Source: Deltaproteobacteria bacterium
Lineage (GTDB): Bacteria > Myxococcota > XYA12-FULL-58-9
Direction: 5' to 3'
DNA length: 38,602 nucleotides
Assembly: GCA_016218825.1 (NCBI GenBank)
Contig: JACRCV010000092.1
Span: 1 to 38,602, forward strand
Part shown: positions 22,444 to 31,429 of the stretch, piece by piece
Position numbering within the stretch: position 1 is the first letter of the stretch
Layout of the letters: each line of letters opens with the position of its first letter
Program-made: the position numbers and the translations under genes
The notes under the pieces: model-generated
What the model was told of the DNA's origin: nothing
What the model saw: the letters and a program-made list of their open reading frames with translations, nothing else
The model's database searches: none

Positions 22444-23760
22444 ATGGGTCTCATCGTCGTTGGCTTGAGCCACCACACCGCGCCGGTCGACCTCCGCGAG
22501 CAGGTGGTCTACTCCAAGGATGACGCCGTCGCTGCGTTGAAGCGCCTGAAGGCCGACCCGTTGTTGCCGCAGGCGATGCTGCTGTCGACCTGCAACCGCA
22601 CCGAGCTCTATGCCCTCGCCGCCGACGACGAACAGGCGCAGCACCTCGTCAAAGAGCAGATCTTCGCCGACCGCATGAAGGCCGCGAACGGCAACGGCGA
22701 GCAGTACCTCTACCGCCACGCCGGCGACAAGGTCGTCGAGCACCTCTACCGCGTCACCTGCGGTCTCGACTCGATGGTCATCGGCGAGGCGCAGATCCTC
22801 GGCCAGGTGAAGGACGCCTACGCGCTCGCGCAGGCGGCCGCAACGAGCGGCACCGTGCTGCATCGGCTGGTGAACGGCGCGGTCCGCGTCGGCAAGCGGG
22901 CCCGCACCGAGACCGAGATCGGCACCGGCGCGGTGTCGGTGGCGTCGATCGCCGTCGAGCTGGCGGAGAAGGTGTTCCAGACCTTGAAAGGCCGGCGGGC
23001 GCTCTTGGTCGGCGCCGGCGAGAACGGTCGGCTCGTGGCCCAGCACCTCCTCGCCCACGAGATCGCGAGCTTGACGATCTGCAACCGCACCTACGCGCGC
23101 GCCGAAGGGTTGGCGCAGGAGCTCGGCGGCGACGCCCGGCCCTTCGAGGAGCTCGCCGACGCCCTCGCCAAGACCGACGTCGTGGTGTCGACCACGGGCG
23201 CGCCGGAGCCGGTGATCACCGGCGCGATGGTCGGCGCGGCGATGAAGAAGCGCAACCACGAGTCGCTGGTGCTGCTCGACATCGCGGTGCCGCGCGACAT
23301 CGATCCGGCGGCCGACAGCCACGGCAACGTCTTCCGCTTCGACATGGACGCGCTCAGCGCGGTCATCGACGGCAACTTCGAGCGCCGCAAAGGCGAGATC
23401 CCCGCGGTGCTGAAGCTGATCGAGGGCGAGGTCAGCGCGTTCTTGCGCTTCTGGGCCAGCCTCGACGCCGGCCCGGTGATCCGCGATCTGCACGCCGCGT
23501 TCGAGAGCGTCCGCAGCGCCGAGGTCGAGAAGAACGCCCGGCGGTTCGCCGACCAGGATCGGGACCAGCTGCAGGTGTTCAGCCGCTCGCTGATGCAGAA
23601 GCTCTTGGCCGGCGTCACCCAGGAGATCAAGAAGTACCAGCGCACCAACCCCGTGGAGATGGAACGGCTGGCGGCCTTGCGCACGATGTTCGGCCTCGGC
23701 GAGCCCCAAGATCCTCACGACCCCCCGCTCGAGAACGGTGACTCCGATGACGTGGAATAG
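22444..23760 (+). CDS. hemA: glutamyl-tRNA reductase
   Basis: It reduces glutamyl-tRNA to glutamate-1-semialdehyde, the first committed step of the C5 heme pathway. The 438-residue product has the N-terminal GLSHHTAPVDLRE, catalytic C50 in LSTCNRTELYA, GLDSMVIGEAQILGQVK, and an NADPH-binding fold around LLVGAGENGRLVAQHL. A C-terminal dimerisation helix follows. The last 20 or so residues are acidic and variable. It follows hemX by 12 bases and overlaps hemC by 14 or 23 bases depending on the hemC start. Confidence 0.97.
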   Translation: MGLIVVGLSHHTAPVDLREQVVYSKDDAVAALKRLKADPLLPQAMLLSTCNRTELYALAADDEQAQHLVKEQIFADRMKAANGNGEQYLYRHAGDKVVEHLYRVTCGLDSMVIGEAQILGQVKDAYALAQAAATSGTVLHRLVNGAVRVGKRARTETEIGTGAVSVASIAVELAEKVFQTLKGRRALLVGAGENGRLVAQHLLAHEIASLTICNRTYARAEGLAQELGGDARPFEELADALAKTDVVVSTTGAPEPVITGAMVGAAMKKRNHESLVLLDIAVPRDIDPAADSHGNVFRFDMDALSAVIDGNFERRKGEIPAVLKLIEGEVSAFLRFWASLDAGPVIRDLHAAFESVRSAEVEKNARRFADQDRDQLQVFSRSLMQKLLAGVTQEIKKYQRTNPVEMERLAALRTMFGLGEPQDPHDPPLENGDSDDVE

Positions 23761-24682
23761 ACCCAAGGCGGTGATCGGCACCCGCGGCTCCAAGCTCGCG
23801 CTCTGGCAGTCCAACTTCATCGCCGACCGGCTGCGGACGCTGCACCCCGGCCTGAGCGTCGAGCTCAGCGTCATCAAGACCAGCGGCGACAAGTTCCAGG
23901 ACATGAGCCTGCCGGCGATCGGCAAGGGCGCGTTCACCAAAGAGATCGAGGAGGCGCTGCTCGCCGGCGACGTCGATCTGGCGGTGCACAGCCTGAAGGA
24001 TCTGCCGACCGCGACGCCGGACGGCTTGACGGTCTGGGCCTACCCGGCGCGCTTCGACCCGCGCGACGCCTGGATCGGCCGCAACGGCCTGCGCTACACG
24101 ACGATGAGCGACGGCGCCACGATCGCGACCGGAGCGCTCAGGCGCACCGCCCAGGTCAAACACCGCTTCCCGAAGGCCAAGATCGAGGCGCTGCGCGGCA
24201 ACGTCGACACCCGCCTGAAGAAGTTTGCCGAAGGCCAGATGAGCGGCATGTTCCTCGCCGCCGCCGGGTTGAAGCGCCTCGGCCTCGAGGCGCACATCAC
24301 CGAGCTGCTCGCGCCGGAGCTGTTCTTGCCGGCGCCGGGCCAGGGCGCGCTGGCGATCGAGGGCCGCTCGGATCTCGCGACCGGCGACCTGCTCCGCCCC
24401 CTCGACGACGCCAACACCCGCGCCCAGGTGACCGCGGAGCGCAGCTTGCTCGCGACGCTCGAGGGTGGCTGCCAGGTGCCGATCGCCGCGCTCGCCCAGC
24501 TCGTCGGCGACGAGCTGGTGCTCGACGGCCTGGTCGCCGATCTCGAAGGCGACGTCCTGGTTCGTGACGTGGTCCGCGGCCCGCGCGCCAAAGCCGCGGT
24601 CCTCGGCGAGCGCTTGGCAGAGCGGTTGCTGGAGCGCGGCGCCCGCCAGATCCTGCACGCCCTGCGCCAGCAAGGCGGCTGA
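23747..24682 (+). CDS. hemC: hydroxymethylbilane synthase (porphobilinogen deaminase)
   Basis: It joins four porphobilinogen units into hydroxymethylbilane. Marks are IGTRGSKLALWQ near the N-terminus, HSLKDLPT, ALRGNVDTRL, PGQGALAIE, and the dipyrromethane-cofactor cysteine in LEGGCQVPIA. ATG 23747 is given; GTG 23738 in the same frame would add three residues. Either start overlaps the hemA stop (23758-23760), indicating translational coupling. The length of 311 residues is normal. Confidence 0.96.
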   Translation: MTWNRPKAVIGTRGSKLALWQSNFIADRLRTLHPGLSVELSVIKTSGDKFQDMSLPAIGKGAFTKEIEEALLAGDVDLAVHSLKDLPTATPDGLTVWAYPARFDPRDAWIGRNGLRYTTMSDGATIATGALRRTAQVKHRFPKAKIEALRGNVDTRLKKFAEGQMSGMFLAAAGLKRLGLEAHITELLAPELFLPAPGQGALAIEGRSDLATGDLLRPLDDANTRAQVTAERSLLATLEGGCQVPIAALAQLVGDELVLDGLVADLEGDVLVRDVVRGPRAKAAVLGERLAERLLERGARQILHALRQQGG

Positions 24683-24689
24683 GGCCGGG

Positions 24690-25490
24690 GTGCGTTCGCC
24701 TGCCTCGGTCACCGAGCCCGGCGCCGTCTGGATCACCAGGCCGGCGCCGAACAACGCCGCCACCGCCCGGGCCGTCGCCGCGGCAGGCTATGACGTCCTC
24801 TTGATCCCGGTCCTCGAGGTGGGTCCGACGCCGCCGGCGCCCCTCCCGACCGGCGCCTGGCCGGACTGGCTGGTGTTCGTCAGCGCCAACGCCGTCTTGG
24901 GCTTCGTCGCCGCGACCCGCGCCCCCGGCTTTCCGCGCCGCGACCCCGCGCGCCCGATCGCGGTTGCCGCGGTCGGCCGGCAGACAGCCGCGGCGGCCGC
25001 AGCGGCCGGGTTCACCGTCACCTTGGTCCCCGATGACCAGCACGGCGACGGCCTCGTCGCGGCCTTCGCGACCACCGCGCTCCAGCATCGAAGCGTCTGG
25101 ATCCCGTCCGGCGGCCGAGCCGGGAGCGCGACCCGAACCCTACCGGCGGCGTTGGCGGCGCGGGGCGCCCTGCCCTCGGTCTTCCAGGTCTACGACACCC
25201 GCGACCGACCGCTGTCGGCCGCGGACCTCACGGCGCTCGATACGCGCGCCCCGGGGGCGGTCGTCTACCACAGCCCCTCGGCCGCCGCCGCCTTGTACCA
25301 CCAGCACCAGCCGCCCGCGGTCCGCCGCTTGTGTGACCGGGTCGCGTGCGTCGCGATCGGCGCGACCACCGCGGCGCGACTTGCCGAGCTGGGCGCACCG
25401 CGGGTATGGGTGTGCAACGAGCCCTCGGACGCGGGTCTCGTGGAGCTACTCTCCCGCGTATTCTTCCGAGGCGAAGGGAGCCCGCGATGA
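24690..25490 (+). CDS. hemD: uroporphyrinogen-III synthase
   Basis: It closes and inverts hydroxymethylbilane to uroporphyrinogen III. HemD sequences are poorly conserved, and this call combines context with fold-typical features: an N-terminal [51 protein letters not shown], and a C-terminal [11 protein letters not shown] with [16 protein letters not shown]. The 266-residue length suits the family. GTG 24690 was chosen because GAGG lies upstream and the next in-frame upstream codons belong to hemC in another frame. The TGA overlaps the hemB ATG. Confidence 0.93.
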   Translation: MRSPASVTEPGAVWITRPAPNNAATARAVAAAGYDVLLIPVLEVGPTPPAPLPTGAWPDWLVFVSANAVLGFVAATRAPGFPRRDPARPIAVAAVGRQTAAAAAAAGFTVTLVPDDQHGDGLVAAFATTALQHRSVWIPSGGRAGSATRTLPAALAARGALPSVFQVYDTRDRPLSAADLTALDTRAPGAVVYHSPSAAAALYHQHQPPAVRRLCDRVACVAIGATTAARLAELGAPRVWVCNEPSDAGLVELLSRVFFRGEGSPR

Positions 25491-26479
25491 CCACCTACCC
25501 GACCGTGCGGATGCGCCGCGTGCGCCGCCTGCCGCCCTTGCGCCGCATGGTGCGCGAGACCACCCTGTCGGCCGCCGACTTCATCTACCCGGTCTTCATC
25601 TGCCCGGGGACGGGCGTCGACAAGCCGGTGGGCTCGATGCCCGGCGTCGCCCAGTGGTCGGTGGACCGTCTGGTGGAGGAGGCGCCGCGCATCGTCGACG
25701 AAGGCATCCCGGCCCTGATCCTCTTCGGCATCCCCGAGCAGAAGGACGCCGTCGGCTCGGCGGCCTGGAGAGACGACGGCATCGTGCAGCAGGCGGTGGC
25801 GGCGTTGAAGAAGCGCACCCCCGAGCTCTTGAGCATCGTCGACCTGTGCTTCTGCGAGTACACCGACCACGGCCACTGCGGCGTGCTGAAGGACGGCGTC
25901 CTCGACAACGACCAGACCCTCGTGAACCTCGTCAAGCAGGCGACCTCGCTCGCCCGCGCCGGCGCCGACGTCATCGCGCCCTCGGGGATGATCGACGGCA
26001 TGATCGCCCGGATCCGCGCCGGCCTCGACAGCGCCGGCTTCACCGAGATGCCGATCCTGTCGTACGCCGCGAAGTACGCCTCCGGCTTCTACGGCCCGTT
26101 CCGCGACGCCGCGGAGTCGGCGCCGCAGTTCGGCGATCGGCGCTCGCACCAGATGGATCCGGCGAACGCCCTCGAGGCGCTGCGCGAGGTCGCGATCGAT
26201 CTCGAGGAAGGCGCGGACATGGTGATGGTCAAGCCGGCGATGCCCTACCTCGACGTGATCCGCCAGGTGAAGGATCGCTTCGGCTATCCTACCGCGGCCT
26301 ACCAGGTGAGCGGCGAGTACAGCATGATCCTCGCCGCCGGCAAGAACGGCTGGATCGACGAGGAGCGGGTGATGTTCGAGAGCCTGATCGCGATCAAGCG
26401 CGCCGGCGCCGACATGATCCTGACCTACTTCGCCCGCCGCGCCGCAACCATCTTGAAAAGCAAAGGCATGCCCTTCTAA
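25487..26479 (+). CDS. hemB: delta-aminolevulinic acid dehydratase (porphobilinogen synthase)
   Basis: It condenses two aminolevulinate molecules into porphobilinogen. The 330-residue product has catalytic lysines K196 ([15 protein letters not shown]) and K249 ([12 protein letters not shown]). It has the zinc-type cysteine cluster C121, C123, C131 in [14 protein letters not shown], so it should be zinc-dependent rather than the magnesium type. The ATG overlaps the hemD stop (ATGA) and follows GAAGGGAG. The in-frame extension to 25346 is the antisense-like reading of hemD. It is followed after 15 bases by an acyl-CoA dehydrogenase. Confidence 0.97.
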   Translation: MTTYPTVRMRRVRRLPPLRRMVRETTLSAADFIYPVFICPGTGVDKPVGSMPGVAQWSVDRLVEEAPRIVDEGIPALILFGIPEQKDAVGSAAWRDDGIVQQAVAALKKRTPELLSIVDLCFCEYTDHGHCGVLKDGVLDNDQTLVNLVKQATSLARAGADVIAPSGMIDGMIARIRAGLDSAGFTEMPILSYAAKYASGFYGPFRDAAESAPQFGDRRSHQMDPANALEALREVAIDLEEGADMVMVKPAMPYLDVIRQVKDRFGYPTAAYQVSGEYSMILAAGKNGWIDEERVMFESLIAIKRAGADMILTYFARRAATILKSKGMPF

Positions 26480-26494
26480 GCGAGGAACACGAAG

Positions 26495-28240
26495 ATGATC
26501 GACAAGAGCACCGCGAGCTTCGCCCAGTCGATGTGCCTGGGCGAGATTGAAGAAGACATCCTGCTGCCGTACCCGACGATCAAAGAGGCGGAGAAGGAGA
26601 CCCTGCGGGCCACCTTCGAGTCCTTCGACGCGCTCTTCAAGCCGCACGAGAAGGACTTCGCCAAGTGGGACAAGGACGCGCACCTGCCCCCAGAGTTCAT
26701 CGACGAGCTCAAGCAGTTCGGCGGCTTCGGCCTGGTGATCCCGGAGGCCTTCGGCGGCATCGGCCTGGGGAGCGCCGCCTACTCGCGCGCCGTGCAGGAG
26801 GTCGCGAAGTACGACGGCTCGGTCGCGGTGTCGCTCGGCGCCCACAGCTCGATCGGCATGCGCGGCCTGTTGCTCTTCGGCACCGACGAGCAGAAGAAGC
26901 GCTACCTGCCGAAGCTCGCGACCGGCGAGCTGATCGCGGCCTTTTGCCTCACCGAGGCCGGCGCCGGCTCCGACGCCGCGGCGATCAAGACCCGCGCGGT
27001 GCGCGAGGGCGGCGACTGGATCCTGAACGGCGAGAAGATCTGGATCACCAACGGCGGCTTCGCCAACTTCTTCACGGTGTTCGCCAAGACCCCCGGCGAG
27101 GGCGGCAAGGCGCACATGACCGCGTTCCTGGTGACCCGCGACATGGGCGGGCTCACGAACGGCCCGCACGAAGACAAGATGGGCATCCGCGCCAGCTCGA
27201 CGACGACGATCGTGTTGGACAACGTTCGGGTGCCGGCCGCGAACATGCTGGGACAGCCGGGCCAGGGCTTCAAGATCGCGATGAAGATCCTGAACAGCGG
27301 CCGCACCGGCCTGGGCGGCGGCTCGGTCGGCGCGATGAAGCGGGTGATCGGCCTGGCGGCGAACCAGGCGAAGGACCGCCACCAGTTCGGCCAGCCGATC
27401 ATGAACTTCGGCCTCGTGAAGCAGAAGCTCGGTCACATGGTGGTCGACTGCTACGTGACCGAATCGACGGTGAACATGCTCGCCGGCATCATCGATCAGG
27501 GCTACGAGGACTACGCGGTCGAGGCCGCGATCTCGAAGGTCTTCGCCTCGGAGTGCCTGTGGCGGGTCGCCGACCAGGCGTTGCAGATCGCCGGCGGCAA
27601 CGGCTACATGCGCGAGTTCCCTTACGAGCGCATCTTGCGCGACTGCCGCATCAACCGGATCTTCGAGGGCACCAACGACATCCTGCGGCTGTTCATCGCG
27701 CTCACCGGGATGAAGGGGGTCGGCGAGCAGCTCAAGGAGCTGACCTCGAGCCTGCGCGGCGTGTTCGACGATCCGATCAAGGGCTTCGGGGTCTTGTCGG
27801 ACTACGCCCTCAAGCACGCCTCCTTCTATACGCCGCTCGAGCGCCCGAAGAGCCGGTTCACCAGGCTCGCCCCCGAGATCAACGAGCAGGCGGTGATCTT
27901 CGAAGAAGGCGTGCGCAAGCTCGCCGCCGCCGCCGATCGGGTGTTGCGCAAGCACGGCAAGCGCATCGTCGAAAAGCAGTTCGCGACCCGCCGGCTCTCC
28001 GACATCATGATCGATCTCTACACCCTGGCGTGCACGCTCGCCCGCGTCGATCAGGCGGTCAAAGAGAAGGGCGCCGCGAAGTGCAGCCGCGAGCTCGCGG
28101 TCCTGGAGATCTTCGGCCGCCAGGCCAAGGGCCGGGTGTCGCGCAACTTCAACCGCATCGACGACAACGACGACGAGGTCATCAAGGCCCTCGCCGACCA
28201 CGTCTGCGAGGTCGGGCGCTACGATTGGGACAACATCTAG
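26495..28240 (+). CDS. acyl-CoA dehydrogenase with C-terminal extension (VLCAD/ACAD9-like)
   Basis: It oxidises acyl-CoA to enoyl-CoA using FAD. The 581-residue product shows FCLTEAGAGSDAAAIKT, IWITNGGFANFF, DRHQFGQPIMNFGLVK, QIAGGNGYMREFPYERILRD and the catalytic glutamate E391 in RIFEGTNDILR. About 180 residues after the core form a helical extension like that of very-long-chain enzymes, which supports membrane association. It follows hemB by 15 bases and may be read through from the hem operon. A metabolic link to heme synthesis is not obvious. Confidence 0.92.
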   Translation: MIDKSTASFAQSMCLGEIEEDILLPYPTIKEAEKETLRATFESFDALFKPHEKDFAKWDKDAHLPPEFIDELKQFGGFGLVIPEAFGGIGLGSAAYSRAVQEVAKYDGSVAVSLGAHSSIGMRGLLLFGTDEQKKRYLPKLATGELIAAFCLTEAGAGSDAAAIKTRAVREGGDWILNGEKIWITNGGFANFFTVFAKTPGEGGKAHMTAFLVTRDMGGLTNGPHEDKMGIRASSTTTIVLDNVRVPAANMLGQPGQGFKIAMKILNSGRTGLGGGSVGAMKRVIGLAANQAKDRHQFGQPIMNFGLVKQKLGHMVVDCYVTESTVNMLAGIIDQGYEDYAVEAAISKVFASECLWRVADQALQIAGGNGYMREFPYERILRDCRINRIFEGTNDILRLFIALTGMKGVGEQLKELTSSLRGVFDDPIKGFGVLSDYALKHASFYTPLERPKSRFTRLAPEINEQAVIFEEGVRKLAAAADRVLRKHGKRIVEKQFATRRLSDIMIDLYTLACTLARVDQAVKEKGAAKCSRELAVLEIFGRQAKGRVSRNFNRIDDNDDEVIKALADHVCEVGRYDWDNI

Positions 28241-28272
28241 AATCTGGAGTCCTGCCGAGCCGCGCCGAGTCT

Positions 28273-28289
28273 CGCCCCAGGTTGGGGCG
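28273..28289. terminator. hairpin between convergent genes
   Basis: CGCCCCA (28273-28279) pairs perfectly with TGGGGCG (28283-28289) over a GGT loop, between the stops at 28240 and 28304. It is followed by GGGATCTGG rather than a T-tract. The stem and the following GCGGGGATC resemble the first hairpin at 38361-38380 and the first hairpin of repeat copies R2 and R4, so it may be a partial repeat. Confidence 0.4.
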
Positions 28290-28303
28290 GGGATCTGGAC
28301 GCC

Positions 28304-30181
28304 TCACTGGCAGCGACAGTTGGTCCAGTCGAGCTGGGCGCCGTTGCAGTTATAGGTCCCGGACAAGGGGTTGTAGCCCATGACCGAGTCACACGCCCCG
28401 ACGGCCGCCACGCAATTGTCCGACGACTCCCGGTAGTATCGGTAGTAGGTGTCGGTCCCCGCCGCATCGTTGCCGATCGAGACGCAGGCACGACTGCGCT
28501 CGCTGCACATGGTCGTGCAGGACTTCGAGGTCTTGCTGTTGCGGACGACACAAGCGCCCCCGCCCGCCGGAATCAACGTTCCGGTGAGGCAGACGCCGGC
28601 GCCGTCGCAGTGCTCCCCGTCCGTGCAACCGTCGAAGTCGTTGCAGTCCCCGGTCGGGTAGGCCTCGCTGCAGGTGCTGGTGCCGTTGCAGGTGCGCTTC
28701 AGGCCGCAGATCCCGGGGAGGCTCACGCAGGTGATCAAGGTGCCGGCGCAGGCGCCGGCGGCGTCGCAGCGATCGGTGTGGGTGCACGCCTGGAGGTCGT
28801 CACAATCCTCACCGGCGTCCATGGTGCCGTCGCAGGTCGCGCCGCTCGAGGTGAAATGACACGGCTCGCAGGCCTCTGCGGAGCATTTCTTGCCGTTCGC
28901 GCTGCAGGTGACATCGCCGCACTCGCAGTGGTCGAAGCCGCATTCGCCGGCGGCGCTGCATGGACGTCCGACGTCGAGCTTGCACTCGCCGGCGTAGCAG
29001 GAGCGCTCGCCCGAACACCCATTCGGGTCGTCGCGCGGAGCCGGGGCGCCGAGCCCCGCGATACAGGCGAAGCCCGCGTCCAGATGCTCGCAGGTCCCGC
29101 AGGCGCTCGCGGCGCATCGCCTGACGCTGCACGCCGCGTCGGCGCATTCGCAGGCCTGGTCCAGGCACTCGCCCGGCGACACACAGGGCTGCCCCACGGC
29201 CAGCTTGGGGACGCAGGCGTCGGTCTTGCAATACGTCGTCAGAGGCGCAGCGCAAGCGGCGCTGTCGTAGTCGTTGCAGACGACGCGGCAGGAGGCGAGC
29301 GCCGAGTCGCACGCGAGACCCCTGGCACAGTCGGCGGCGCTCCGGCAACAGCCCGCGCCGGTGGCGCCGCAGCAGACGTCGTGCTCGCACTTGAGACCGT
29401 CGCTGCAGGTCCCCTGCCCTAGTCCGACGCAGGCCTCACCCGTGCCCCGTGGCGGCACGCACGCCGGAGGGCTGCACACGTAGCCGCTGTCACAGTCGGG
29501 GGTGGCGGCGCAAGCCGCCGGACATTGCGCCACCACCTGGTCGGCGGCGGCAGTGCATGCGACCGGCGCCAGGTGACCGGGGCAGTCGTGGGACCGCCCG
29601 GCGCAGGCGGTGTCGTCATCAACGACGACAGCAGTACAGACGTGGTCGGTGCACGCGACCTCTTGACGTCTCCCCTGACAGAGCGTGGCGCCGCTCGTGT
29701 CGTCGCACCTCGGCGCCGCGGCATACGACGCCGGACAGTCCGCCGCAGTCGCACAGCAGTCGCCGGCGCCACAGCACACCCCGGCGGCGCAGTGGCTCGA
29801 GGCGCAGGCAGAGTCGCCGATCCCGGCACAGCTCTCGCCGTCGGCGAGCCGGGCGGTGCACTTGCCACCCCAGAGGCAGAAGGAGCCCGCCGCGCAGGTC
29901 GAGTCGTCGGCGCACTCGGCCTCCGCGACTTCCTCGCAGGCGCCGGCGTCGCACGTCTGGGATCTCCGCGGACAGTCGGCGTCCCGATTGCACGCGACAG
30001 CGCAGATGCTGCGGATGCACAAGAGCTCCGGGGGGCAATCCGCCGGCGACTGGCACCCTCCGATCACGCCGCCCTTTTGGCAGGACAGCATCGCGGCGCC
30101 GCCGGCGAGCAAGGACAACAGCACCGCCCGCCGCGGGCGTCGACGGGAGCGCATGACCCGTGCACCGTCGAGACCGATCAT
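28304..30181 (-). CDS. cysteine-rich lipoprotein (about 90 Cys), unknown function
   Basis: The 625-residue product has an arginine-rich n-region, a hydrophobic stretch (AVLLSLLAGGAAMLSC) ending in a probable lipidated cysteine, then about 90 cysteines (roughly 14 percent). Many occur in dickkopf-like or EGF-like spacings such as CQSPADCPPELLC, CNRDADC and CSAAGECGFDHCEC, and there are at least two similar blocks of C-x4-C-x3-CEC type. Such proteins are common on myxobacterial surfaces, with no defined role. The start at 30181 was chosen because GGGAGG lies five bases upstream; ATG 30154 is an alternative with a shorter n-region. It lies 77 bases after the methyltransferase gene on the same strand. 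Confidence 0.85.
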   Translation of the reverse strand: MIGLDGARVMRSRRRPRRAVLLSLLAGGAAMLSCQKGGVIGGCQSPADCPPELLCIRSICAVACNRDADCPRRSQTCDAGACEEVAEAECADDSTCAAGSFCLWGGKCTARLADGESCAGIGDSACASSHCAAGVCCGAGDCCATAADCPASYAAAPRCDDTSGATLCQGRRQEVACTDHVCTAVVVDDDTACAGRSHDCPGHLAPVACTAAADQVVAQCPAACAATPDCDSGYVCSPPACVPPRGTGEACVGLGQGTCSDGLKCEHDVCCGATGAGCCRSAADCARGLACDSALASCRVVCNDYDSAACAAPLTTYCKTDACVPKLAVGQPCVSPGECLDQACECADAACSVRRCAASACGTCEHLDAGFACIAGLGAPAPRDDPNGCSGERSCYAGECKLDVGRPCSAAGECGFDHCECGDVTCSANGKKCSAEACEPCHFTSSGATCDGTMDAGEDCDDLQACTHTDRCDAAGACAGTLITCVSLPGICGLKRTCNGTSTCSEAYPTGDCNDFDGCTDGEHCDGAGVCLTGTLIPAGGGACVVRNSKTSKSCTTMCSERSRACVSIGNDAAGTDTYYRYYRESSDNCVAAVGACDSVMGYNPLSGTYNCNGAQLDWTNCRCQ

Positions 30182-30258
30182 CGATGCCTCCCGGATTGAG
30201 CCGTGGCTTGTCCGTCGATTCTACCAGGCCGGACGTCGGCCCGCACGCTGCCCCGGTC

Positions 30259-31314
30259 TCAGGTGTTCCACCAATAGCGGTGCCGATGCAGCTCGTAGGC
30301 GGCGTCGATCTTCCAGTCCGAGCCCGGGATGCTCAGGGTGACGCGGATGTCGTAGCTGCAGGCGTCGTTGCCGGTGAGCAGGATCTGGCCCTCGAGCCTT
30401 TCGCCGGGCGCCACCACCGCCGGCCGGTCGAACAACAGCCGCGTCTGGTACCAGTGGGTCTTCGGCGCGTGCGGCGAGGTCGTGAGCGTGACGTCGGCGA
30501 CGCTGCCGGAAAGCGAGGCGTCGAACCAACCGGCGAGGCCGTGCAGCGTGCCACCGGTCTCGATCTCGAAGGCCAACGGGATCCTCATGCGCGCGAGCTC
30601 GGCGGTGCTGACCCTGCAAAAGTCGACGGCGTGCGACACCGGCGCCGCCATCAGGCTCGGGGCGGTCATCGGCCCCACGACCGGCATCGCGAAGGCATCG
30701 GCGCGCGCCGCCCGCGCCATCGCCGAGAGATCACAGCCGTAGAAGCTGGTCTGCTCCCAGAAGTGCGCCCAGCCCTCCCAGCCGCTGTGCGCCACGCCGT
30801 CGGAGAACGGCGCCAAGAACAACGTCGCGGCCGAGGGGAACATCCGGCCGCCGGGCTTGAGGAAGCGCTCGCGGGCGATGACGTATGCGTCGAGCATGCG
30901 CTCGTGCACCAGGAACACCCCGAGGGGCTCGGAGACGATCACGTCCACCTTCGAGTCCAGGGTGAGGTGCTGCACCGTCCCCTGCAACACGGTGATCCGA
31001 TCGGCGAAGCCGTTCGCCTTGGCGAGCGTGCGAACACACTCGGCGACCGGCGTCGCCTCGACGGCGTAGACCCGCGCCGCCCCCGCCTGCGCCGCGAACA
31101 GCGACAAGATCCCCGAGCCGGCGCCGACGTCCATCACGACTTTGCCCTCGAAGTCGGCGCGGTTGTCGAGGATGGCGTCGTGGTAGGCCGCGGTGCGGAT
31201 CGCGTCCTCGAGCATGTTCTGCTGGTTGGCGAGCTCGGCGTAGTGCCGGGCGTGCATCTCGGACCAGATCGCGGTGTTGTCCCTGCCCAAAGCTGCGCCT
31301 GATGATGAGCCCAC
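30259..31314 (-). CDS. protein arginine methyltransferase, CARM1/PRMT4-like
   Basis: PRMTs transfer methyl groups from S-adenosylmethionine to arginine side chains. All catalytic-core motifs are visible in the 351-residue product: QNMLEDAIRTAAYHDAIL (32-49), motif I VMDVGAGSGILSLFAAQAGA (60-79), YAVEAT (83-88), the double-E loop SEPLGVFLVHERML with E129 and E138, and the THW loop (286-288). The SEP form of the double-E loop, PLAFEIETGG followed by LHGLAGWFD, THWYQ and a terminal WNT all resemble CARM1 (PRMT4) more than PRMT1. There is no N-terminal PH-like domain. GTG 31314 was chosen because AGGAAGG lies six bases upstream. It is divergent from the ccm operon; its substrates are unknown. Confidence 0.88.
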   Translation of the reverse strand: MGSSSGAALGRDNTAIWSEMHARHYAELANQQNMLEDAIRTAAYHDAILDNRADFEGKVVMDVGAGSGILSLFAAQAGAARVYAVEATPVAECVRTLAKANGFADRITVLQGTVQHLTLDSKVDVIVSEPLGVFLVHERMLDAYVIARERFLKPGGRMFPSAATLFLAPFSDGVAHSGWEGWAHFWEQTSFYGCDLSAMARAARADAFAMPVVGPMTAPSLMAAPVSHAVDFCRVSTAELARMRIPLAFEIETGGTLHGLAGWFDASLSGSVADVTLTTSPHAPKTHWYQTRLLFDRPAVVAPGERLEGQILLTGNDACSYDIRVTLSIPGSDWKIDAAYELHRHRYWWNT

Positions 31315-31369
31315 GTTCGACCTTCCTCGCCGCGGTCGAGCACACCCCCGGCGACCGCGTTCGAGCGCC

Positions 31370-31398
31370 ATGGTAGAGTGCCCCCCATTGCGACACAA
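31370..31398 (-). promoter_or_regulatory. candidate promoter of the methyltransferase gene
   Basis: On the minus strand TTGTGT (31398-31393) and TACCAT (31375-31370) are 17 bases apart. Transcription would start near 31363, about 49 bases before GTG 31314. The -35 match is partial. No comparable promoter for ccmA was found in the same 115-base divergent region. Confidence 0.3.
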
Positions 31399-31429
31399 CC
31401 AGGAAGTGCGATAGACGCGAGGCCGCAGT

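Noticed and set aside
25265-28201. A 978-codon open frame on the minus strand
   Set aside because: It is antisense to hemB and the acyl-CoA dehydrogenase, both certain genes. Its translation is Val/Gly/Arg/Ala/His-rich and repetitive with no recognisable domain; such shadows are expected at this GC content.
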